Assembly (NCBI GenBank): GCA_965661625.1
Contig: CBFIEM010000003.1
Coordinates: 62,001 to 126,000 of the forward strand
Origin: GCA-2705995 sp965661625
Lineage (GTDB): Bacteria; Bacteroidota; Bacteroidia; Flavobacteriales_G; Salibacteraceae
DNA: 64,000 nt
Direction: 5' to 3'
The position numbers and the translations under genes are program-made. Numbering within the stretch: the stretch's first letter is position 1; the number at the start of each line of letters is the position of its first letter. The notes under the pieces were generated by a model. That model searched no databases. It saw nothing but the letters and a program-made list of their open reading frames with translations, and was not told the DNA's origin. Positions 44,201 to 52,147 of the stretch are shown piece by piece.

Positions 44201-45618
44201 GTGCTATGGATAATGACCAGGTTTACGAAACCTTACTTAACGGTACTTGGGCTCCTTACCTTGCAACAGCTTCACACATTCATGGGCCAATGGGCTTAAG
44301 GGGTCAGTCAGCACCATCATCGCTCACGCACCAAGCTCTTTTCCAAGGATTACCTAACACCGTTGATCGTAATTACACACTGAGTTATTTGCGTGATGTC
44401 GACATCGTTATCACAGCTGATCAGTCAAAATGGACACGCGTACCTGTTGTAGAAATGCAAGGTGATGAATCACTTGCAATCGGAAATGCACGTAAGGGTA
44501 CGTTGCGCCAATCGCCATCTGTTGATAAAGATGGAAACCCAGCAACGGTGACAACTCCCAGTGATAATCCTAATGATCCGAATTACATTTCTGCTACAGG
44601 AATGGGATGGTTCCCTGGATATGCCATTGACCTGCAATCAGGCGAGCGTTTAAACATGTCTTTTGGAGAAGATTCTTACTTGATATCTGAAAACGGAAAT
44701 GACATGATATGGAACCCTACATCTACTGTTACACAAGGTGTAGGACAAGGAAACATTCGTTTTGGTGGAAAGCACTACATTTTTGTATACCGCAACAACT
44801 TGGTAGAAGAAGGGGCGAACCTCTTCCCAGTGTCTTACAACGCTCCAGAAAACCGCATGCCACTTTATGATGCAGGAAAGTTCATGCATGATAAACTTGC
44901 TGATGGATCGAATGATGCTTTCCGCGATGTATGGAGAACAACCATGTGGACTACACTTCCAGTTATTGAGCTGAACCAATCATTACTTGCATCTGATCTT
45001 CGTGTTCGTTTGAGAACGAATGGCCAGTACGCTCAGTATGGAACTGGTAATACGCTTGGAAATGGAGATGTGCTTCAACCAGGCCAGCAGTACTATGTTC
45101 AAGCAGGACCACTTAACGCTGGCGATGCTTATGAACGTGGTGACATCATTGAACCAGTTACACCGCTTACCATTAATGCTCAAACAGCAGACCTTGAAGA
45201 CCTTGTTGTTGAGTCTGTAAATGGTGGTTACCCGCTGTACCAGTTCAACCTCGATGCGCTTGCAGTAGACAACTCCATTCAAACGGTTGCTGAAAATGCA
45301 CTAGACTTAATTGGTATAGTTCCTAACCCATACTACGCATACTCGCAGTATGAGGGTGATAAACTGGACAATCGCGTTAAAATCATTAATCTACCTAACA
45401 AGTGTAGCATTAAGATTTACTCGATGAACGGTACACTAGTACGTCAATTCGAAAAAGATGATAACAGCATTACGTCCCTAGATTGGGATTTGAAAAACCA
45501 GGCGCGCATTCCAATAGCCAGTGGAATGTACCTTATTCACATCGATGTTCCAGGAGTGGGCGAGAAAGTCCTCAAATGGTTTGGTGTGATGCGTCCAGTA
45601 GATCTTGATTCATTCTAA
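41269..45618 (+). CDS. Large secreted protein with T9SS-type C-terminal domain
   Basis: A 1449-residue exported protein. The signal peptide (ending about AEA) is followed by an acidic, Asn/Gly-rich body with Ca-binding-like stretches such as DRDGDEIYDPSAGDY, and no enzyme motif. The last ~90 residues (VPNPYYAYSQYE, then VKIINLPNKCSIKIYSMNG and GVYL-like GMYLIHI) resemble a type A T9SS sorting domain, with the atypical end GVMRPVDLDSF rather than a Lys/Arg tail. It is likely exposed at the surface. It is flanked by the TonB receptor (31 bp) and PorV-like gene, implying co-expression. Confidence 0.8.
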   Translation: MKKGLLYVLSVAFIGLSFNAEAKNYEGERKNSAANSGKSGSGNGTAANCSAPATATELDINNTRALIQTGGDMWWDLVGQPRYEIPAGSGRDALFAGSLWLGGQDVSGQLKVAAQRFRAAGNDFWTGPLNIETAEIDPNTCEEFDDHFVTTRDEVTEFVGWYEAGIFDSENGTTTQQENFPDYSIPASILNWPGNGREQNPYNEDPQLAPYFDRDGDEIYDPSAGDYPRYDLRGNPECGQRIVDIYGDKNLWWVFNDKGNIHTESNGDPIGMEVRAQAFGFATNDEVNNMTFYNYELHNRSSFTLENTYFGFWVDPDLGNAQDDYVGCDVRRGLGYCYNGDEDDEDNGGSLGYGENPPAIGVDFFQGPFQDNDGQDNPGPASNTEVLDYNTAFNQAGIPYKGLGVGYGDGIPDNERLGMRAFMYYNNGNGPVGEPGTAVDYYNYLRSFWLDNARMVYGGTGRPGSQGANTQRADFMFPGDSDPIGWGTEGNPQAIWTEVTANNQPFDRRFIQSAGPFTLAPGAVNNITVGVVWSLASSGGANASVETLRKADDKTQALFDNCFQILNGPEAPEVSVIELDKELILTLDNLPTSNNYNETYTENDPFIIPPDSAAIDGTFRALTAREKDEWSKYRFQGYQIFQLKDETVSPSELFDLDRARLVAQCDIRDNVVDLINFDFDNDLGAVVPSFKVENAANDGISKSFRITEDVFAEGDNRLVNHKTYYFMAIAYAFNEFKPYSQTNPDNLDGQTQVYLPSRKAVSGPIRTNAAIPHKSSPRDGGTRLNSAYGDGLEITRIEGVGNGGNNLEIKQEDIDEMMANGSNRILNPTYEAGAGPINVKVFDPLNVRPGTYSIAMADTSDNDRISDAFWMLYGGDLADTIFSPDTIGGQSEVLIPELGISVTISQPQMSGDRDADRLGMIDASIEYADPGNQWLGGVADNDGNNFFNWILSGTNAEEDFPEFWDLFFTYSAGDREGSAMDNDQVYETLLNGTWAPYLATASHIHGPMGLRGQSAPSSLTHQALFQGLPNTVDRNYTLSYLRDVDIVITADQSKWTRVPVVEMQGDESLAIGNARKGTLRQSPSVDKDGNPATVTTPSDNPNDPNYISATGMGWFPGYAIDLQSGERLNMSFGEDSYLISENGNDMIWNPTSTVTQGVGQGNIRFGGKHYIFVYRNNLVEEGANLFPVSYNAPENRMPLYDAGKFMHDKLADGSNDAFRDVWRTTMWTTLPVIELNQSLLASDLRVRLRTNGQYAQYGTGNTLGNGDVLQPGQQYYVQAGPLNAGDAYERGDIIEPVTPLTINAQTADLEDLVVESVNGGYPLYQFNLDALAVDNSIQTVAENALDLIGIVPNPYYAYSQYEGDKLDNRVKIINLPNKCSIKIYSMNGTLVRQFEKDDNSITSLDWDLKNQARIPIASGMYLIHIDVPGVGEKVLKWFGVMRPVDLDSF

Positions 45619-45675
45619 ATCTGACGCACCGTGAAAATACTTAAGCAGAAATTAATGCCAGAAACTACACATACT

Positions 45676-46761
45676 ATGACATTTAGTTCGAAAAAAGCAC
45701 TCATTGGTGGAGCAGCCCTCGCCTTGCTAATGACAGCTTCTAACTATGCATTTGCTGGTAATGAAGATCGAATTGGCCAATCAGGAGCAGCACAAGTTCA
45801 GATCAACCCTTGGGCACGCAGTTCAGGGTTTGCCAATGCGAACAGCTCATCCGTTATTGGTCTTGAGTCTACAGCACTTAACATTGCAGGACTTGCTTTC
45901 ATCAACAAAACGGAAATCATGTTCGCCCACTCTCAATATTTGAGTGGATCCGACATCGCTATCAATACCTTTGGTCTTGGACAACGTGTAGGAGAAACAG
46001 GGGTTCTTGGGATTAACATACAATCCATGAACTTTGGAGAAATCGATGTAACAACTGTTGATTTACCCGAAGGTGGTTTAGGTACGTTCTCCCCTCAGTA
46101 CCTTAACCTCGCGTTGAGTTATGCAAAGGAGTTTTCGAACAGCATTTATGGTGGAATCACTGTAAAGGTTATCTCTGAAGCAATCTCTGATGCAACATCT
46201 CGCGGTGTAGCATTTGACGCTGGAATTCGTTACGTAACAGGTCCTAAAGACAACATTAAGTTTGGGATCTCACTACGCAACGTTGGACCGCGTATGCAAT
46301 TTAATGGAGATGGTCTTTCTACCAAGCTCACCCTTGATGAGAAAGAATTCACCTTAGAGCAACGTACTGAGCCTTATGAGCTTCCATCATCGCTAAACAT
46401 CGGTCTGTCTTACGACTACTACATCGGTGAAACAGCGAATGAAGATGGTACTGAAGTAACAGCACTGCACCGAATTACTGGTGCCGGTAACTTCATGGCA
46501 AACTCATTTGGTAAAGATCAAATCTCGATTGGTGCTGAATATGCTTTCAAGGAAATGTTCATGTTCCGTGCAGGACTGCTTTATGAGGATGGCATATTTG
46601 ATTCAAACGAACGTACATCAGTTTATACTGGTCCAACAGCTGGTTTAACTGTTTCAGTTCCTCTTGGAGAATCAGAGCGCACAATGGATTTTGATTACTC
46701 TTACAGAGATAGCAACCCATTCAGCGGGACACACACGTTTGGTGTGCGTATCAACCTCTAA
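45676..46761 (+). CDS. PorV/PorQ-like outer-membrane protein
   Basis: A 361-residue beta-barrel protein of the PorV/PorQ family. After a signal peptide (about residues 1-26, ending AFAG), the mature N-terminus shows the family pattern SGAAQVQINPWARSSG and then STALNIAGLAF, followed by alternating barrel strands and a final segment (HTFGVRINL). PorV is part of the T9SS attachment complex and shuttles cargo to the sortase. The frame extends upstream to GTG 45631 and ATG 45655, but ATG 45676 gives the cleanest signal peptide. It ends in a strong terminator and probably serves the T9SS cargo upstream. Confidence 0.85.
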   Translation: MTFSSKKALIGGAALALLMTASNYAFAGNEDRIGQSGAAQVQINPWARSSGFANANSSSVIGLESTALNIAGLAFINKTEIMFAHSQYLSGSDIAINTFGLGQRVGETGVLGINIQSMNFGEIDVTTVDLPEGGLGTFSPQYLNLALSYAKEFSNSIYGGITVKVISEAISDATSRGVAFDAGIRYVTGPKDNIKFGISLRNVGPRMQFNGDGLSTKLTLDEKEFTLEQRTEPYELPSSLNIGLSYDYYIGETANEDGTEVTALHRITGAGNFMANSFGKDQISIGAEYAFKEMFMFRAGLLYEDGIFDSNERTSVYTGPTAGLTVSVPLGESERTMDFDYSYRDSNPFSGTHTFGVRINL

Positions 46762-46786
46762 TATTAGAAAAACATATAATTTTGCG

Positions 46787-46815
46787 AATCCCGCTCATCA
46801 GAGCGGGATTTTTGC
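46787..46815 (+). terminator. Rho-independent terminator after the PorV-like gene
   Basis: AATCCCGCTC and GAGCGGGATT form a perfect 10-bp stem with a 4-nt loop (ATCA), followed by TTT. It lies 25 bp after the stop. Confidence 0.92.
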
Positions 46816-46848
46816 GTATTTACTAGCTACTGCTTTAAAATTAGTATC

Positions 46849-47322
46849 ATGTCACAAGTATCTTACTATACCGAAGAAGGACTCAAGAAGTTAAAAGACG
46901 AACTCTATCAATTAGAGCGTGTTGAACGCCCTTCAATTTCTGCACAAATTGCAGAGGCACGTGATAAGGGAGACCTTTCAGAGAATGCTGAATACGACGC
47001 TGCAAAAGAGGCTCAAGGCCACTTAGAAGCTAAAATTGCCCGACTAAAAGGGGTAATTGCAAATGCGCGTATCATTGATGAGTCTACTATGGACAATTCC
47101 AAAGCTTACATCTTGTCAAAGGTTAAGATTAAGAATTTGCAGAATAAGGCTGAGATGATTTACACACTTGTTGCCGAAAATGAAGCCGATCTTAAAGCTG
47201 GTAAAATTAGTGTTGAATCTCCGATCGGAAAGGGATTATTGGGTAAAGCAGTTGGTGAAATTGCAGAAGTCAAGGTACCACGTGGTATCATCAAATTTGA
47301 AATTATAGAAATCAATCGGTAA
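46849..47322 (+). CDS. greA: Transcription elongation factor GreA
   Basis: A 157-residue factor that rescues backtracked RNA polymerase by inducing cleavage of the nascent RNA. The N-terminal coiled coil opens with YYTEEGLKKLKDEL and carries at its tip the acidic motif DKGDLSENAEYDAAKEAQ; the C-terminal FKBP-like domain ends with GEIAEVKVPRGIIKFEI. Length and order are normal. The TAA stop shares one base with the HIT gene's ATG, so they form an operon. Confidence 0.98.
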   Translation: MSQVSYYTEEGLKKLKDELYQLERVERPSISAQIAEARDKGDLSENAEYDAAKEAQGHLEAKIARLKGVIANARIIDESTMDNSKAYILSKVKIKNLQNKAEMIYTLVAENEADLKAGKISVESPIGKGLLGKAVGEIAEVKVPRGIIKFEIIEINR

Positions 47323-47717
47323 TGCCCAGTCTGTTTTCCAAAATAGTTGCAGGCGAAGTACCTGCTTACTGCGTAGCAGAAGATGATCGTTTCTATGCCT
47401 TCTTAGACATCTTCCCCATTGCCAAAGGCCATACCCTCGTTATTCCAAAAATGGAGGTTGACTACCTCTTTGATTTGGATGATCAGACACTAGGTGATCT
47501 CCATATATTTGCAAAGCGCGTTGCAAAAGGCATTGAATTGGTAGTGCCTTGTGAGCGTATTGGAACTGCTGTGGTGGGGTTAGAAGTTCCGCACGCACAT
47601 GTTCACCTTATTCCACTTCATGGTGAACTAGACCTCGATTTCTCCCGTCCTAAACTTGAGTTTACTAAAGCGGAATTTACCGAGCTTGCTGCAGCTATAG
47701 CTGGTGCTATTTCTTGA
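47322..47717 (+). CDS. HIT family nucleotide hydrolase
   Basis: A 131-residue histidine-triad protein. It opens with SLFSKIVAGEVPAYCVAED and has DIFPIAKGHTLVIPK, followed by the triad HAHVHLIPL with its catalytic central His. HIT proteins hydrolyse adenosine phosphoramidates or dinucleoside polyphosphates; the exact substrate here is not known. It starts on the last base of greA and overlaps the convergent ruvC gene by 11 bp. Confidence 0.95.
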   Translation: MPSLFSKIVAGEVPAYCVAEDDRFYAFLDIFPIAKGHTLVIPKMEVDYLFDLDDQTLGDLHIFAKRVAKGIELVVPCERIGTAVVGLEVPHAHVHLIPLHGELDLDFSRPKLEFTKAEFTELAAAIAGAIS

Positions 47718-48288
47718 TGCGGCCTTCATTATTTTTCACATACGAACCCCAACCGCTGTAATTGCCCTTTTTAGAGCCATTACTTCCTGCACCATTGCCA
47801 AAAAAATGACAAACTGCTGCAGCTAAACCATCTGTTGCATCCAAATTTTTAGGGAGCTCCTCAAGTTTAAACAACCGTTGCAGCATTGCTGCAACTTGCT
47901 CTTTACTTGCCGTACCACTGCCAGTAATACTTTGTTTGATTCGCTTAGGACTGTATTCAGTCATTGGAATATCGCGATAAACAGCAGCGGCAATTGCAAC
48001 ACCTTGTGCCCTACCCAACTTCAACATGGATTGCACATTCTTACCAAAAAAGGGAGCCTCAATGGCCAATTCATCTGGATGAAAATTATCGATAAGGCCT
48101 AGTGTTCGCTCAAAAATGTGCTTGAGCTTCAAGGCGTGATTCGTATACTTCGACAACTGCACATCACCTAGCGCAATCAGTTCCATGCGCTTTCCTGTGC
48201 AGCCAATCAAACCATACCCCATAATGGTTGTTCCTGGATCGATTCCAAGTATCACCCTATCCGCCTCTATTTTGGTACTTTTGGCCAT
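47707..48288 (-). CDS. ruvC: Crossover junction endodeoxyribonuclease RuvC
   Basis: A 193-residue Holliday-junction resolvase of the RNase H fold. Catalytic acids appear in LGIDPGTTIMGYG (Asp), LAIEAPFFGKNVQSMLK (Glu) and the C-terminal DATDGLAAAVCH pair. The Lys/Gly-rich tail is longer than in E. coli, as is common in Bacteroidota. No ruvA or ruvB is in the window. A perfect -7 element (TAGGTTTG) ends 7 bp before the start and abuts the ATG of the divergent flippase-like gene. Confidence 0.97.
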   Translation of the reverse strand: MAKSTKIEADRVILGIDPGTTIMGYGLIGCTGKRMELIALGDVQLSKYTNHALKLKHIFERTLGLIDNFHPDELAIEAPFFGKNVQSMLKLGRAQGVAIAAAVYRDIPMTEYSPKRIKQSITGSGTASKEQVAAMLQRLFKLEELPKNLDATDGLAAAVCHFFGNGAGSNGSKKGNYSGWGSYVKNNEGRIKK

Positions 48289-48295
48289 GCTTTTA

Positions 48296-48303
48296 CAAAC
48301 CTA
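48296..48303 (-). promoter_or_regulatory. -7 element of ruvC
   Basis: TAGGTTTG on the minus strand matches TAnnTTTG, 7 bp before ATG 48288. It is immediately next to the ATG at 48304 of the divergent gene. Confidence 0.45.
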
Positions 48304-49269
48304 ATGATTAATTCCCTGCACCATATTCCTCCACCGGTCAAACTCAGTTTGAAATTTGCTATTTCTGCAGGTCTACTCTATTACGTTTACCATGAGCTGC
48401 TGCGCCAAGATGCCCTCACCCAACTCGTATCCCTGAGCTTAAACTTTACCTCCAACCACTGGGCCATCATTTCTGCAGTAATCGCTTTAATGGTTTTCAA
48501 TTGGACCATTGAAGCCTTCAAATGGAAGACCCTACTCAATCCGGGCATAAACGTTTCTTTTTCTACCGCTCTAAAAGGTACCCTAATTGGAACATCCTTC
48601 AGCATGCTAACACCTAATCGCACGGGAGATTTTATGGGTAGAGCCACTGTACTTCTAGCAGAACAGCGCATTAAAGGTAGCGCCTATACCCTATTTGCAA
48701 ATGCTTCTCAGTTATTAGTCTCAATTATTCTCGGCTTATTAGGCACCTTAACTTGGCTTATTGCCCAACACAAAATCCCTTTCCCCTTGTTTGCGATCGG
48801 GGTGGTAACCTGCATAGTTGTACTGTTGCTGGTGTTGTATTTTAAACCTCGCATATTTCAACAAGCCATTTCTCGTATTCCATTCCTTGGCAAACGATTT
48901 ACTGCACATGGAGGTACAGCAGCAAAACTTACCACTTCAAAGCTTTCTAAAACATTGGCCCTATCGTGCTTAAGGTTTGTTGTGTTCAGCACGCAGTACC
49001 TCGTTTTATTAAAACTTTTTGGCCATACAAGTGATATACTTAGTCTTTACATTGGGATAGCGGCCACCTACTTTGTAACCACATTAGTACCATCAATTAG
49101 CTTAGCCGAATTGGGTATTCGTGAAGTCTCTGCCCTGATATTCTTAGACCCAAACCACCTTTTTTCTGCACCCGTTGCATTAGCAACATTTGTACTTTGG
49201 ATCATCAACATTGCACTACCAGCTTTAGCCGGTGCTTGGTTATTAACTACTCAAACAAGGCGCGCATGA
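48304..49269 (+). CDS. Flippase-like (UPF0104 / LPG-synthase-TM) membrane protein
   Basis: A 321-residue membrane protein with about eight hydrophobic segments. GDFMGRATVLLAEQ and the late segment SLAELGIREVSALIF are typical of the lysylphosphatidylglycerol synthase TM-region family (UPF0104), in which members move or modify lipids or lipid-linked substrates. The function here is not determined, but it overlaps a family 2 glycosyltransferase gene as ATGA. A lipid- or polysaccharide-linked role for the pair is inferred. Confidence 0.85.
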   Translation: MINSLHHIPPPVKLSLKFAISAGLLYYVYHELLRQDALTQLVSLSLNFTSNHWAIISAVIALMVFNWTIEAFKWKTLLNPGINVSFSTALKGTLIGTSFSMLTPNRTGDFMGRATVLLAEQRIKGSAYTLFANASQLLVSIILGLLGTLTWLIAQHKIPFPLFAIGVVTCIVVLLLVLYFKPRIFQQAISRIPFLGKRFTAHGGTAAKLTTSKLSKTLALSCLRFVVFSTQYLVLLKLFGHTSDILSLYIGIAATYFVTTLVPSISLAELGIREVSALIFLDPNHLFSAPVALATFVLWIINIALPALAGAWLLTTQTRRA

Positions 49270-50339
49270 GCTACTTTATTGCTATAACAACCCTTATCAT
49301 GGCAATCTACTGTGTGTATGTTTTCCGCATGACTCAAGCTGCCTTTCGCAAGTACTCACCCGAGTATAGTCCCTCCGCCCCTACTGTTGCATACCTCATC
49401 CCATTTAGGAATGAAGCCTCACGGATGAAAGGACTCATTGCTTCCCTTCAATCGCTCCAAGAATCCGAGCGCCAATTAGTTTACGCAATAGACGACCATA
49501 GCACCGATACGGGCCGTAATCAATTGCAAGAAACAGGTATTCACCTCTGTACAAATGGGAAAAACGGTAAAAAAGCGGCATTACTAACGGGCATAGCTCA
49601 AAGTTCATCAACGTGGATTCATACCCTTGACGCAGACATCGCATTCCCCAAAAATTTCATGCAACAGTGGGATAAGTATCGCGCTGCCAATTCAAGCCAA
49701 TCATTGCTTGCCGGCCCCGTAAAGCTATTGGCTGGAAAAAAGTGGTACCAGCGCCTTGAGTTGGTTGAGCACTTGGCACTGCAAACCCTTACTGCGGGTC
49801 ATTTTGAACGTGGGAAACCGATCATGTGCAATGGGGCTAACCTCACTTACCTCAGGGAGGCTTTTTATACGGTTGATGGCTTTAAAGGCAACGAGCACCT
49901 TATATCTGGTGATGATGGTTTTTTATTGGAAAAAATGGTGGAGGCGGGACTGGGGACCCATTTTGTGGCAGACCCATCTGTTACCGTTGCAACAAGCGGA
50001 TCTACTTCTATTAGCGGTTTAATCAAGCAAAAAGTGCGTTGGGCGGCTAAGCTCAAAGCCTATAACAGCAACCTTGCTAAGTGGGTTGGAATCTTACTTT
50101 TTTTGTCAAATGCCGTTTTTATAATTGCCTTGCCATTAGCTGCATACATTCCCGCTTTCGCTTGGCTAGTGGTTGGGAAACTAACTGTAGACATGCTGGC
50201 TGTAGTTAAAGCTGCCTCGTTTTTTAACCAACGGTTTATAGGTAAATCATTGGTATGGTATGCCTTGCTCTATCCTTTTTACCATATTCTCATTGGGCTT
50301 TTCGCTTTGGTAGCTCAACCCACAAGACTCAAAAAATAA
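49266..50339 (+). CDS. Glycosyltransferase family 2
   Basis: A 357-residue membrane-associated glycosyltransferase of the GT-A fold. AYLIPFRNEASRM opens the catalytic domain, DDHSTDTG and TLDADIAFP give the Asp-rich donor-binding sites, and the QxxRW-like motif KQKVRWAA lies near residue 255. Two or three membrane segments follow at the C-terminus. A longer frame starts at 49197, but ATG 49266 overlaps the upstream stop as ATGA and is preferred. It probably transfers a sugar to a lipid carrier or polymer. It overlaps the convergent transporter gene by 11 bp. Confidence 0.88.
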   Translation: MSYFIAITTLIMAIYCVYVFRMTQAAFRKYSPEYSPSAPTVAYLIPFRNEASRMKGLIASLQSLQESERQLVYAIDDHSTDTGRNQLQETGIHLCTNGKNGKKAALLTGIAQSSSTWIHTLDADIAFPKNFMQQWDKYRAANSSQSLLAGPVKLLAGKKWYQRLELVEHLALQTLTAGHFERGKPIMCNGANLTYLREAFYTVDGFKGNEHLISGDDGFLLEKMVEAGLGTHFVADPSVTVATSGSTSISGLIKQKVRWAAKLKAYNSNLAKWVGILLFLSNAVFIIALPLAAYIPAFAWLVVGKLTVDMLAVVKAASFFNQRFIGKSLVWYALLYPFYHILIGLFALVAQPTRLKK

Positions 50340-51705
50340 GCAGGATGCTAAGGAATACTAGTGCCGCCACCACCATCATAATGAGGGTATAAGGAAGAAT
50401 TTCTTTGGCTTTCAATCCGGTAATGCCCAATAGTGGTAATGCCCAGAATGGCTGCAGCATATTAGTGAGCTGATCGCCATAGGCCATTGCCAGGATACAT
50501 TTTGATAAGGGCAAATTCAAATCTTGCGCTGCTTGAATAATAATAGGGCCTTGTATGGCCCATTGACCTCCCCCACTGGGCACAAAAACATTCACAATTG
50601 CGGCGCTTACAAATGTGAGTATCGGATAAGTTGTTGCATTACTAATTTCAACAAAAAACGCGCTCATATCGGCCACCAATCCCGACTCACGCATGATTCC
50701 CATAATTCCAAAATAAATTGGAAATTGAATGAGGATACCTGATACACCACCAATAGCTTGATCTATTGCCCATAAAAAATTACGAATGCTACGGTGCATA
50801 ACTAGACCCAAGCCCAGCAGCAATAAGTTGATGTTATTGGGGTTAAAAAATGGTAAAAAGCCATATTTAACTGCCATGAGGTAAACAGTATAAAGCACAA
50901 TTAATCCACCTACTGCGGCTCCTACCCAACTTGAGTGATCTAAATGCGCTGCCCCCTTTACCTCAAGATCTTCCTGCCTTTGGGTGAACGTATGTTTTAC
51001 TTGGATTGATGTAGGCTTGGCCGATTTCCCCAGCAGGTAGAGCACCGCCGTAATGGCGCAAACAACCAAGATGGACGCTGTAATATTCATGCTTGAAAAA
51101 ACAGTGGCACTTAAATCCAGTGCATCAGGCAAGGTGGCCGCGCGCTCCGCATCACCGACTAACCCTTTAAGATGACCAGATTCAGCTACTTTTATTAAAC
51201 TGGAACCCGATAAGCCTCCGTGCCAGACTAATAGTCCAGCATAACCTGCTGCACCAACAAGCGGATAGTTCAATTGAATTCCGCGCTCTCGGGCTAAATC
51301 GGCAATTTTACGGGCGAAAACGGCACCAAACACCAGTCCCAATCCCCAATTAAACAAGCCAACAAGCATGGTAGTAAACCCAACAAGCGCAGCAGCTTTA
51401 GCGGTTGTATTTCCGAACTGGACAAATGCGTTTATGGTATTTTTAATGGGCTCACTCAACGCCATTACATGCCCCAGTAAGAGCATGAGCATCATTTGAA
51501 AAGCAAACACCAACAGGCTTGAATCCCAGAGTCCTGCCTCCCAAAACCCCAGTAATTGTATTACATGTGATGTTTCACTACTTGAATCAAAATGACCAAA
51601 CACTGCAGCAAGTACAAACGTAACAACGGTAAGCACCACTGCAATGGTAAAAGGCGTTGGCAATACCTTCTTGAATGATTGTGTAATCCAGTCAGCTGCC
51701 TTCAT
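50329..51705 (-). CDS. Short-chain fatty acid transporter family (AtoE-like)
   Basis: A 458-residue transporter with about 12 membrane segments. The opening MKAADWITQSFKKVLPTPFT, the FQMMLMLLLGHVMALSEP segment and the VFVPSGGGQWAIQGP motif match the AtoE short-chain fatty-acid transporter family, thought to carry acetoacetate or short-chain acids. No degradative genes lie alongside. The start follows a near-consensus -7 (TACCTTAG) by 4 bp. It overlaps the convergent glycosyltransferase by 11 bp. Confidence 0.9.
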   Translation of the reverse strand: MKAADWITQSFKKVLPTPFTIAVVLTVVTFVLAAVFGHFDSSSETSHVIQLLGFWEAGLWDSSLLVFAFQMMLMLLLGHVMALSEPIKNTINAFVQFGNTTAKAAALVGFTTMLVGLFNWGLGLVFGAVFARKIADLARERGIQLNYPLVGAAGYAGLLVWHGGLSGSSLIKVAESGHLKGLVGDAERAATLPDALDLSATVFSSMNITASILVVCAITAVLYLLGKSAKPTSIQVKHTFTQRQEDLEVKGAAHLDHSSWVGAAVGGLIVLYTVYLMAVKYGFLPFFNPNNINLLLLGLGLVMHRSIRNFLWAIDQAIGGVSGILIQFPIYFGIMGIMRESGLVADMSAFFVEISNATTYPILTFVSAAIVNVFVPSGGGQWAIQGPIIIQAAQDLNLPLSKCILAMAYGDQLTNMLQPFWALPLLGITGLKAKEILPYTLIMMVVAALVFLSILLIF

Positions 51706-51734
51706 TCAACTAAGGTAGGAAACGATCAACGAAA

Positions 51735-52124
51735 CTAGAATGGCAAATCATCATCCTCATCTGCTCCGCCAATGGGCTCACTTGAGGGCATTGGTGCTCC
51801 GCTACTTGGAGGGGTTGCACTGCTAGGAGCAGATCCACCAGCTGCAGGTGCAGGGTTTCCTCCTGACTGACCGGCGTCTATTTTCCATGCATTGAGGTTC
51901 ACAAAATATTTTCCATTGTACTCATTACCGCGAAGGTTGAAACCGACGGTAACCTCATCACCAACTTTAAACGCATCAATAACATCGCACTTATCGTTGT
52001 ATAGCTCCAACTTAATATCTTGAGGGTATTGTTCTTGAGTGGTTACTACAAACTCGCGCTTTCTAAAGCCACTGTTGAATGTTTGCGCGTCAAATACCAC
52101 TTTAATTTTTCCTGCAATTTCCAT
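51735..52124 (-). CDS. DUF3127 OB-fold protein with SSB-like acidic C-terminus
   Basis: A 129-residue protein. Residues 1-85 form the DUF3127 domain, an OB-like set of beta strands (AGKIKVVFDAQTF, KLELYNDKCDVIDAF, VTVGFNLRGNEYNGKYFVN). A Gly/Ser/Pro/Ala-rich linker follows, ending in DEDDDLPF. That tip is nearly identical in kind to the C-terminal DDDIPF of single-stranded DNA-binding protein, which recruits repair and replication partners. This suggests nucleic-acid binding or competition for SSB partners. It is separated from the flavin reductase by 23 bp on the same strand. Confidence 0.88.
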   Translation of the reverse strand: MEIAGKIKVVFDAQTFNSGFRKREFVVTTQEQYPQDIKLELYNDKCDVIDAFKVGDEVTVGFNLRGNEYNGKYFVNLNAWKIDAGQSGGNPAPAAGGSAPSSATPPSSGAPMPSSEPIGGADEDDDLPF

Positions 52125-52147
52125 GTTTATCTAATTCTTGCTTATTC

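Noticed and set aside
44650..45282. Long antisense frames within the T9SS cargo gene
   Set aside because: They are shadows of the coding strand with no family motifs or promoters.
49197..49265. Longer start of the family 2 glycosyltransferase
   Set aside because: It would overlap the flippase-like gene by 73 bp and encodes non-typical sequence; ATG 49266 gives the usual ATGA overlap.
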